DNA of 9,545 nucleotides from Candidatus Calidifonticultor daggyaiensis (GTDB lineage: Bacteria > Actinomycetota > Humimicrobiia > Humimicrobiales > Humimicrobiaceae), in assembly GCA_015661035.1 (NCBI GenBank), contig JACVJA010000028.1, forward strand, positions 1-9,545. The letters run 5' to 3'. Positions 1 through 6,412 of the stretch are shown one piece after another. The notes under the pieces are model-generated. The model worked only from the letters and a program-made list of their open reading frames with translations. It had not been told where the DNA came from and ran no database searches. Position numbers and translations under genes: made by a program. Each line of letters begins with the position of its first letter. Position 1 is the first letter of the stretch.

Positions 1-147
1 TACTTCAGTATATTCAAAAGTTGGTGTTATTATTTCTTGATAATTAAACAATTTAAATATTCTTTTTGCAGATGCAATTATAAAATTTCTTAATTTTAAA
101 TCTTTATTAAAAACGTCAGTTGTACCTCTAGGTGAATTTAAAATCAT
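1..147 (-). CDS. hisS: Histidyl-tRNA synthetase, N-terminal fragment (runs off left edge)
   Basis: This is the first 49 codons of a class II aminoacyl-tRNA synthetase that charges tRNA-His with histidine in the cytoplasm. The translated start has the HisS signature: a PRGTTDVF stretch at residues 6-13 (family form PRGTxDxxP), then a helix, then FNYQEIITPTFEYTEV at residues 34-49, which matches class II motif 1 of HisS (xGYxEIxTPxFExxxL). Catalytic motifs 2 and 3 lie beyond the window. The ATG is only 2 bases after the TAG of the upstream hydrolase; that stop is followed in frame by TAA, and the A of this TAA is the first base of the hisS ATG (TAGTAATG). A weak GGA-type ribosome binding site lies inside the end of the hydrolase gene, so translational coupling is likely. 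A hydrolase-hisS neighbourhood downstream of rel is common in Firmicutes-like genomes and supports the call. The ATP phosphoribosyltransferase regulatory paralogue HisZ shares this fold, but the PRGT start and the gene context favour HisS. Confidence 0.9.
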   Translation of the reverse strand, partial: MILNSPRGTTDVFNKDLKLRNFIIASAKRIFKLFNYQEIITPTFEYTEV

Positions 148-149
148 TA

Positions 150-776
150 CTAATCCATCCAGCCATTTCTTAAAAAATAGTTATTTTCTATTTCATACCC
201 TAATGTTGTATTAGCACCATGACCAGGACAAATAATCAAGTCTCTATCAAATTTTTTCAATTCTTCTAAAGATTTAGTAATTTCTTCTTGGTTTCCCCCA
301 TATAAATCAGTTCTTCCAACCCCATTTCTAAAAAGTAAATCGCCTGTAAATAAGTATTTATTAACTTTTATAACTATACTGCCTGGAGTATGTCCTGGCA
401 TATTATAAACATATATATCTTTTTTAATTAAATCTTCTAACACTTCATCATTTATTAAATTATAAGTTTTTAATGATAATGGATTATTGGAAAAAATTGA
501 AGAAAAATTTTTAGCCGGGTCTTTTATAATCTCTTCATCTTTTGGGTGAATATAAAAAGGAATATTATACTCTTCAATTAATTCTGGAATTGCACCAATA
601 TGATCGTAATGCCCATGTGTATTTATTATAAAACTTAAATTTAACTTTTCACTATCTATAATTGATTTGATTTTTTTAAACTCTGCTCCAGGATCAATTA
701 TAAACGAATAATCATTAAAACTAACAATATAACAATTTACACTAAAAAAACCTAAAACTATTTTTTTTACTTTCAA
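150..776 (-). CDS. Metallo-beta-lactamase-fold hydrolase, glyoxalase II-like (YcbL type)
   Basis: A 208-residue cytoplasmic single-domain hydrolase with the complete binuclear metal site of the glyoxalase II/MBL superfamily. It has HGHYDH at residues 54-59 (H54, H56, D58, H59), H129 in PGHTPGS, D146 in FTGDLLF, and H186 in CPGHG. The GVGRTDLYGG stretch after D146 is typical of short YcbL-like members. These proteins lack the C-terminal helical substrate domain of classical glyoxalase II, so the physiological thioester substrate is not defined; hydroxyacyl-thioester hydrolysis is only the family default. The start is TTG, overlapping the rel stop by four bases (TTGA, 773-776). No ATG lies near the N-terminus, and the MKVKKIVLG start with NCYIV shortly after matches the family beginning, so TTG is well supported and translation is probably coupled to rel. 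The gene ends TAG followed in frame by TAA, 2 bases before hisS. No signal peptide or membrane segment is visible. Confidence 0.92.
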   Translation of the reverse strand: MKVKKIVLGFFSVNCYIVSFNDYSFIIDPGAEFKKIKSIIDSEKLNLSFIINTHGHYDHIGAIPELIEEYNIPFYIHPKDEEIIKDPAKNFSSIFSNNPLSLKTYNLINDEVLEDLIKKDIYVYNMPGHTPGSIVIKVNKYLFTGDLLFRNGVGRTDLYGGNQEEITKSLEELKKFDRDLIICPGHGANTTLGYEIENNYFLRNGWMD

Positions 777-3088
777 CTTTGCTTTCTAGGCAGTACTCTG
801 TATACATCGTATACAGAACTGACTTGTCTTATGTTATTAATAATATCTTTTAAAATATATTTGTTACTAATTTCTATAACAAATCTAAATTTAACTATAC
901 CATTTTTATTTGGGCGCTGCGTGCTTGCGTTTATTATATTTAAATCATACTCACTTATAACATTTGTGATATCTCTTAATAATTTTGTTCTATCAATAGC
1001 TTCTATTTGTATTTCTGCATTAAACTTATATGGTGCAAAGCTATCCCATTTTACTTCAATAAAACGTTGTTCATCATTCCTTTTAAGCATTAATAAATTA
1101 TTGCAATCAACTCTATGAACTGAAATCCCCTTACCTCTTGTAATGTAACCAATAATAGGATCATGTGGAACAGGATTGCAACACTTTGCAAGTGTTACTA
1201 GAACATTATCCATACCCTTTACTATTATTCCGCTTCCGGATTTTTTAGAATGTTGATGAATTTTTTGGGATTTTGGTTTTACAAATTTTATATCTGCAAT
1301 TGATATCTCTTTATCTGTCTGATCTAATTGATTTAATTTCTTTACTATTTTTGTAAAAACTTGATGAACTGATACTTTATGAGAACCAATATTTCTAAAT
1401 AAAGATTCCGTGTTTTCAAAATTATACTCCTTAGCTACTTCATCAAAAACTTTATTTGGTATATCCTTAAAAGATAAGCTATTTTTTCTTAAGGTTTTAA
1501 GCATTAATTCACGACCTGTATTGTAGGATTCTTGTTTTTCTTCTTTACTAAACCATTGTTTAATTTTATTTCTAGCTGATGAAGTTTTAACAATACTAAG
1601 CCAATCTCTGCTTGGCCCCTTTGGAGTTTTTGAAGTTATTATTTCAACTATATTTCCATTTTCAAGTTGACTTTCGATTGGAACCATTACTCCATCTACT
1701 TTAGCGCCAATACAATTATGGCCGATATCAGTATGTATTTGATATGCAAAATCTATTGGTGTTGCACCACGTGGAAGGTTTATTACTTTGCCTTTTGGTG
1801 TAAAAACAAAAATTTCTTCCTGGAATAAATCTAATTTTAAAGACTCTAAATAATCATGAGGGTCTTTAAGTTCTTTTTGCCAGTCTAAAAGCTGTCTTAT
1901 CCAAGCAATTCTTTTATCAAATTCTGTTGGTTGAATTATGCCTTCTTTATACTTATAATGGGCTGCAATACCGTATTCAGCAAATTTGTGCATCTCAAAA
2001 GTTCTAATTTGTATTTCTATGGGATTACCTCTATACCCTATTACAGTAGTATGCAGAGACTGGTACATATTAAATTTTGGATTTGCTATATAATCTTTAA
2101 ATCTTCCGGGAATTGGCTTCCAAATAGAGTGAATTATACCAAGAACTGCATAGCAACTTTTTATATCTTCTACAATAACTCTTATTGCAATTAAGTCATA
2201 TATATCGTCAATACTTCGGTTTTGCTGAATTATTTTATTATAAACGCTATAATAACCTTTTACTCTTCCGCTAATTTCAGCAGGTATTGATACCTCATTT
2301 AATTTATCTGCAACTATCTTAATTGCCTCATCAATTTGAACTTGTCTCTGCTTAATTTTGTCTTGGACCATTTCTTTAATTTTTACAAATTGTTTAGGGT
2401 ATAAAGTAGCAAAACTTAAATCTTCAAGTTCTGTTTTTATTTGATGAATACCCAACCTATGTGCTATCGGTGCATATACTTCTAAAGTTTCTATAGCCTT
2501 ATCCTTTCTTTTTTGTTCATTCAAATATGATAAGGTTTGCATATTATGAAGTCTATCTGCAAGTTTAACTAGTATAATCCTAATATCTTCTGACATTGCT
2601 ATTATCATTTTACGTAAGTTTTCAACCTGTTTTTCCTCTAAGCTAGAAAAAATAATCTTATCTAATTTAGTTACGCCGTTTATGATATTTGCTATCGTTT
2701 TACCAAAAATTTTATTTATCTTTTCATAAGTTATATTTGTATCTTCAATAATATCATGCAAAATTGCAGAAATTATTGATGTTTGATCAAGTTCAATATC
2801 TGCTAGTATCCCTGCAACTTCTAATGGATGGGTTATAAAAGGATCTCCTGATTTTCTAAACTGATTCTCATGGTGTTTTTTTGCCATTAAATAGGCTTTA
2901 TTCAAAAGTGCAGTATCAAGCTGAGAATTATAACTTTTAATCTTTTCAACCAACTCTAAATACTTTTTATCTGTATCATCTAAGTTGGTTAAATTAATCT
3001 GCTCTGTACTTGAATTATTCTGGCTTATAATAAAATGATTTTTTATTTCATTTTTAACATTATTTATTTTGTTATCTATTTTGTTCAT
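773..3088 (-). CDS. rel: Bifunctional (p)ppGpp synthetase/hydrolase Rel (RSH family)
   Basis: A full-length 771-residue RelA/SpoT homologue that makes and degrades the alarmone (p)ppGpp in the stringent response, acting in the cytosol and on ribosomes. The HD hydrolase domain (about 58-205) is intact: H73, H87 in THPLEV, H111-D112 followed by ED (115-116), and D178 in LADRLHNM. The synthetase domain (about 262-375) has GRVKGYYSVYNK (274-285), YDLIAIRV (297-304), YQSLHTTVIG (342-351) and EIQIRTFEMH (358-367). The PGRFKD motif (327-332) is the RXKD form of bifunctional enzymes, not the EXDD of monofunctional RelA. The C-terminal regulatory half follows: TGS (about 425-486), a helical region, a zinc-finger-type segment with CC (636-637) and C662, and an ACT domain (about 690-770). 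The annotated ATG gives a 45-residue polar leader and has no Shine-Dalgarno; a TTG at residue 46 is a less likely alternative. The gene stands 169 bases after recJ and overlaps the downstream hydrolase. Confidence 0.97.
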   Translation of the reverse strand: MNKIDNKINNVKNEIKNHFIISQNNSSTEQINLTNLDDTDKKYLELVEKIKSYNSQLDTALLNKAYLMAKKHHENQFRKSGDPFITHPLEVAGILADIELDQTSIISAILHDIIEDTNITYEKINKIFGKTIANIINGVTKLDKIIFSSLEEKQVENLRKMIIAMSEDIRIILVKLADRLHNMQTLSYLNEQKRKDKAIETLEVYAPIAHRLGIHQIKTELEDLSFATLYPKQFVKIKEMVQDKIKQRQVQIDEAIKIVADKLNEVSIPAEISGRVKGYYSVYNKIIQQNRSIDDIYDLIAIRVIVEDIKSCYAVLGIIHSIWKPIPGRFKDYIANPKFNMYQSLHTTVIGYRGNPIEIQIRTFEMHKFAEYGIAAHYKYKEGIIQPTEFDKRIAWIRQLLDWQKELKDPHDYLESLKLDLFQEEIFVFTPKGKVINLPRGATPIDFAYQIHTDIGHNCIGAKVDGVMVPIESQLENGNIVEIITSKTPKGPSRDWLSIVKTSSARNKIKQWFSKEEKQESYNTGRELMLKTLRKNSLSFKDIPNKVFDEVAKEYNFENTESLFRNIGSHKVSVHQVFTKIVKKLNQLDQTDKEISIADIKFVKPKSQKIHQHSKKSGSGIIVKGMDNVLVTLAKCCNPVPHDPIIGYITRGKGISVHRVDCNNLLMLKRNDEQRFIEVKWDSFAPYKFNAEIQIEAIDRTKLLRDITNVISEYDLNIINASTQRPNKNGIVKFRFVIEISNKYILKDIINNIRQVSSVYDVYRVLPRKQS

Positions 3089-3095
3089 AAAATAA

Positions 3096-3101
3096 ATTAT
3101 A
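3096..3101 (-). promoter_or_regulatory. Candidate -10 box for a leaderless rel transcript
   Basis: The minus strand carries a perfect TATAAT whose last base is separated from the rel ATG by seven bases (TTATTTT). That spacing would place transcription initiation at or next to the A of the ATG. It fits the absence of any Shine-Dalgarno ahead of this gene. No convincing -35 hexamer is seen 16-18 bases upstream. TATAAT is common by chance in such AT-rich DNA, so this is a position-based inference only. Confidence 0.3.
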
Positions 3102-3126
3102 TATTATTATTCAAATTTTTCACATA

Positions 3127-3170
3127 AAAGTATGTAAAGTATAAAAAGTATACAAAGTATATAAGTATAT
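3127..3170. repeat. Tandem repeat, five units with a 9-bp period
   Basis: On the plus strand five units follow one another: AAAGTATGT, AAAGTATAA, AAAGTATAC, AAAGTATAT and a last 8-bp unit AAGTATAT. The AAGTA core begins at 3128, 3137, 3146, 3155 and 3163, giving spacings of 9, 9, 9 and 8. On the transcribed strand this reads as repeated ATACTTT blocks upstream of rel. It may be a simple repeat grown by slippage, a protein-binding array or a spacer element. Nothing in the sequence decides between these. Confidence 0.85.
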
Positions 3171-3174
3171 TAAA

Positions 3175-3201
3175 GTGCTGTCCCTGAAACCAAGCTGCGT
3201 C
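3175..3201. other. Short GC-rich island in an AT-rich gap
   Basis: Sixteen of these 27 bases are G or C, in striking contrast to the surrounding intergenic DNA. The minus strand contains GGGACAGCAC followed by a T-rich stretch. No strong hairpin forms within it. It could be a remnant of a dispersed repeat or mobile-element end, or a regulator binding site. I cannot identify it from sequence alone. Confidence 0.4.
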
Positions 3202-3257
3202 TTAATTTCAACAGATATTTATATCTTTAAGCTGTATTTAAGAAAAAGACTTAATTA

Positions 3258-5354
3258 CTATGAACTTGTGATAAAATCTACAATAACCAACTGGATGCCA
3301 AAAGCATTTAAAACATCATTGCTTTCTTTATTTTTTATATTCTTAATATCAAAACTATATAAAATATCAATATTCTTACCTAATTTTAAAAAATCTAACT
3401 TAAAATATTTACAATCAAATATTACTGAATCAAAAACTACTTTATTATTCTTTAATTTTAAAAAAACATGTTTTTCTTCATTTTCATTTCCATCTAGAAT
3501 TTTTGGCTCTTTTATAATTTCACAATACCTGGTGTAAAACATAGGTTTTGGATTACCAATGCCAAAGGGTTCTAGGCTTAAGAGCTGTTCTAAAAATTTT
3601 TTATTAATGTTTTTAAAATCTATTTCTAAATCGTAATAATACTTTTTTAAAAAAGTGTCATAATCAAAATTGTTTTTTATAAATAACAACATTTCTTCTC
3701 TAAACTTACTATAATATTCTTTAGAAATTGTAATTCCACATGCTTGGCTATGACCCCCGAATTTAATAAAATATTTTTTAAAATTGTTAAGATTTTCATA
3801 AAGATTAAATCCGTCAATACTTCTACCAGAACCTTTAAGAAAACTACCTTTATCTTTAAACAATATAACTGGTAAATTTATCTTCTTCACAATTTTTGAA
3901 GCTACAATGCCTAACACACCTTCATGCCAATTTTCAGAATGTTCTATAAAAACTTTACAGTCATTAAATTTTAAATTATAATTGCACAATTTTTCATTGA
4001 CTATTTCCTTATATATTTCATTTTGAATTTTTTGCCTTTCATAATTTAATTTTTCAATTTCTTCTAAAATATTTTCCAGTTCATTTAAATCTTTAAATTC
4101 ATCAATTAATATTTTTAAGACATTATTAGCAGTTTTTACTCTCCCTGCTGCATTTAATCTTGGAGCAATAATAAAACCAATATCATATGTAGAAAAACTA
4201 TCAATATTAGGTAAAACTCTTTTTATTAAGTGTTTTAAACCAAGACTTTTTGTATTTTTTAATTGTTTTAAACCATAAGAAACAATGATTCTATTCTCAT
4301 CAACTAATGGCATTAAATCTGCAACAGTTGCAATGGAAACTAAATCTAATAATGACTTTAAATAATCATTTATTAATAAATTTATTTTATCATTTTGGCT
4401 ATATATGAAATTTTCTGCTAACATTAGATTATTGTTTAAAAGATTATTAGAGCCTATTTTTTTATTAGTTGTAATATTAGATTTAATATTTATATCAGTA
4501 TTTTTCCTATAATCTATAATTTTTTCTTTACAGTAAACACTATAAAAAAAACTATTTTTCAATTTATTATTAAAACTATGTAAACTATAAACTATAAATT
4601 TAAATACAACACCAGCACCGCTTAAGTGCTTAAATGGGTAATTGCTATTTAATAATTTTGGATTAACTATAATATAATTTGGTCTACCTTGGTAAAATCC
4701 TGTAATTTTAAAATAAGATTCTTCAATATCAGCAAGAGGCTCATGATGGTCCAAAACAATTACATCAATATAGTTATTGCATATTTTAACCTTAGTTAAG
4801 TAATCCTTAACATTAAATGCATTTGTTCCACAATCGACACATATTATTAAATTATATTTTCCTGGCAGAATGATATTCTCTAAAAAATCTATATTTATAT
4901 CATATCCTTCTTCAAAACGATTAGGTATGTAATATTTAACATTAAAACCTGCTCGCTTTAGAAAATTATATATTAAAGCAGTGCTTATTACTCCATCAGT
5001 ATCGTAATCGCCAAAAATTATAATTTTTTGTTTATTTTCATAGGCATATATTAATCTGTCAAAAGCATGCTTAATATTTGGTAGAAGAACAGGTGTATAA
5101 AGATTTTTTAATTTAGGGTTTAAAAAGTTAATGATACTTTCAGAATTTTTATAACCTCTATTATATAAAAGTGAAATTATTTCTTCATTTATAAAAAGGC
5201 TTTTTGAAAGCTCTTTAGTGGTAATTATATAATCTTCCAATAAATTATTGTTTTTAGATTTTTTAGTTTTGCTATCTGAATTAAAACCAATTTGTAAATT
5301 ATTTTGGAAATTTTTTTGCCAAGCTCTAGGTAACCAGTTTTTTGGTTTGACCAT
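3258..5354 (-). CDS. recJ: Single-stranded-DNA-specific 5'-3' exonuclease RecJ
   Basis: A 698-residue DHH/DHHA1 nuclease that degrades single-stranded DNA 5' to 3' in RecF-pathway recombination and repair. DHH-domain motifs are present in order: GDYDTDG (115-121), VDCGT (173-177), LDHHE (201-205), HLSGAGVVFK (243-252) and ATVADLMPL (342-350). Then come APRLNAAGR (397-405) and the DHHA1 part with WHEGVLGIVASKI (476-488), GSGRSIDGFNLYENL (508-522) and FGGHSQACGITI (532-543). The C-terminal OB-fold region includes LEPFGIGNPKPMF (594-606). All catalytic metal ligands look intact. The odd part is an Asn/Lys-rich stretch at about 258-332, some 50-60 residues longer than the usual link between the GAG and VADL motifs. 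The ATG lies 14 bases after the secF stop with no recognisable Shine-Dalgarno, so expression may rely on read-on from secF. The gene ends TAG followed in frame by TAA. Confidence 0.96.
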   Translation of the reverse strand: MVKPKNWLPRAWQKNFQNNLQIGFNSDSKTKKSKNNNLLEDYIITTKELSKSLFINEEIISLLYNRGYKNSESIINFLNPKLKNLYTPVLLPNIKHAFDRLIYAYENKQKIIIFGDYDTDGVISTALIYNFLKRAGFNVKYYIPNRFEEGYDINIDFLENIILPGKYNLIICVDCGTNAFNVKDYLTKVKICNNYIDVIVLDHHEPLADIEESYFKITGFYQGRPNYIIVNPKLLNSNYPFKHLSGAGVVFKFIVYSLHSFNNKLKNSFFYSVYCKEKIIDYRKNTDINIKSNITTNKKIGSNNLLNNNLMLAENFIYSQNDKINLLINDYLKSLLDLVSIATVADLMPLVDENRIIVSYGLKQLKNTKSLGLKHLIKRVLPNIDSFSTYDIGFIIAPRLNAAGRVKTANNVLKILIDEFKDLNELENILEEIEKLNYERQKIQNEIYKEIVNEKLCNYNLKFNDCKVFIEHSENWHEGVLGIVASKIVKKINLPVILFKDKGSFLKGSGRSIDGFNLYENLNNFKKYFIKFGGHSQACGITISKEYYSKFREEMLLFIKNNFDYDTFLKKYYYDLEIDFKNINKKFLEQLLSLEPFGIGNPKPMFYTRYCEIIKEPKILDGNENEEKHVFLKLKNNKVVFDSVIFDCKYFKLDFLKLGKNIDILYSFDIKNIKNKESNDVLNAFGIQLVIVDFITSS

Positions 5355-5368
5355 TATATTTAATTATA

Positions 5369-6412
5369 TTATTTACTATATCTTGGAAATTTATTATTCC
5401 ATGAAATAAGAATTGGAGGACCTACAAAAACAGATGAATAAGTTCCTGAAATAATCCCAACTAAAAGCCCATATGCAAAATCTTTTAAAGTCTCATTTCC
5501 AATTATTACCAGAACAATTATTGGAAATAAAGTAGTAGCAGTGGTAGCCAGTGATCTTGAAATAACTTTATTTATAGAATAATTAATAATCACGCTAAAT
5601 CTATCTCTTTTATTAAGCCTTAATTCTTCCCTAACTCTATCAAACACTACAATTGCATCGCTTAAAGAATAACCAAGAATAGTAAGCATTACCGCAATAC
5701 TTGTAGTATTAAATTCTCTATATGTGATAGCGTAAAAGCTTAAAATCAATAAAATATCATGTATAAGTTCAATAATTGCAACTACAGCAAATCTTACAGT
5801 AAATCTAATCCAAGCATAAATTAGAATTCCAACTATACTTATAGCAATAGCAATTAAAGCATTCCTTGTAATTGTTTTAGAAAAACCTGGTGCTACATTT
5901 CTGTCTTGAACAAGCGGCTTTTCGATGCCAATATTTTTATCCAAAGTGTTTAAAATTAAGTCCTTTTGTTCTTGGTTTAATGGCAGTGTTCTAATTATAT
6001 ATTGGTCTTGACTAGTATTTTGTAATATTGCCTTTCCATAACCTATGCTTTCCATATTTTTTCTTAATTCACTAATACTGATGGGTTTTTTAAACTTTAC
6101 TTCCATTAGATTTCCACCAAGAAAATCAATTCCAAAATTAAAACCTCTAACAAAAAAGAAAATAATGCCGATTATTATAAATATTGTAGTAAATATTACC
6201 CAATATTTATTTTTTCCTACAAAATCAAAACGCCCAGACTTCTCATATAAAATATTATTTTTATTTTCAAGGATAATAGGTTTGTCTTCATGAACTATAA
6301 CTTCTTTTTCTTTAGATTTCTCTAAAACTTTAGTATCTTTGGAGTCGCCTTTACCCTTAATAGCTTTTAATTTTTTGGATATTTTTTTAGGATATTTCTT
6401 TTTTGATGCCAA
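5369..6412 (-). CDS. secF: Protein translocase subunit SecF
   Basis: A 347-residue RND-type membrane subunit of SecDF, which uses the proton gradient to help pull exported proteins through SecYEG. Visible landmarks are a first membrane segment (about 70-89), FNFGIDFLGGNLMEV (91-105, the SecD/SecF Gly-rich motif), and a short extracytoplasmic domain (about 105-180). A membrane cluster follows from 183, with LTILGYSLSDAIVVFDRVREELR (243-265, including the conserved Asp region) and AYGLLVGIISGTYSSVFVGPPIL (313-334). It begins with TTG directly after the secD TAG. AAGGAG lies 6 bases upstream, so the unusual start is well supported; no ATG occurs in frame before residue 103. About 68 residues, very rich in Lys, precede the first membrane segment, which is longer than in most SecF proteins. 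secD and secF share one reading frame with a single stop between them. Translation is probably coupled to secD, and recJ follows after 14 bases. Confidence 0.96.
   Translation of the reverse strand: MASKKKYPKKISKKLKAIKGKGDSKDTKVLEKSKEKEVIVHEDKPIILENKNNILYEKSGRFDFVGKNKYWVIFTTIFIIIGIIFFFVRGFNFGIDFLGGNLMEVKFKKPISISELRKNMESIGYGKAILQNTSQDQYIIRTLPLNQEQKDLILNTLDKNIGIEKPLVQDRNVAPGFSKTITRNALIAIAISIVGILIYAWIRFTVRFAVVAIIELIHDILLILSFYAITYREFNTTSIAVMLTILGYSLSDAIVVFDRVREELRLNKRDRFSVIINYSINKVISRSLATTATTLFPIIVLVIIGNETLKDFAYGLLVGIISGTYSSVFVGPPILISWNNKFPRYSK

Larger units (their letters stand above)
3089..3257 (-). other. recJ-rel intergenic region (169 bp)
   Basis: This noncoding gap splits two tightly packed gene blocks. 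Read in the transcription direction, recJ ends TAG followed in frame by TAA. Next comes a short TTAAG/CTTAA inverted repeat around a T-rich loop, then a small palindrome (AGATAT, AA, ATATCT; 3213-3226) that is not followed by a T-run and is not a good terminator. A GC-rich island follows (3175-3201), then the 9-bp tandem repeat (3127-3170), and finally the -10-like box next to the rel ATG. I see no open reading frame or RNA gene in it. The arrangement suggests a separate regulatory point for rel inside the larger cluster. Confidence 0.6.

Noticed and set aside
3213..3226. AGATAT/ATATCT palindrome as a recJ terminator
   Set aside because: The stem is short, nearly all A/T, with a two-base centre and no T-run downstream in the transcription direction.
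831..3537. Plus-strand open frames of 87-120 codons at 831-1118, 1931-2194 and 3175-3537
   Set aside because: They lie opposite rel and recJ, whose domain motifs are unmistakable; the plus-strand products are hydrophobic, low-complexity and match no family I know.
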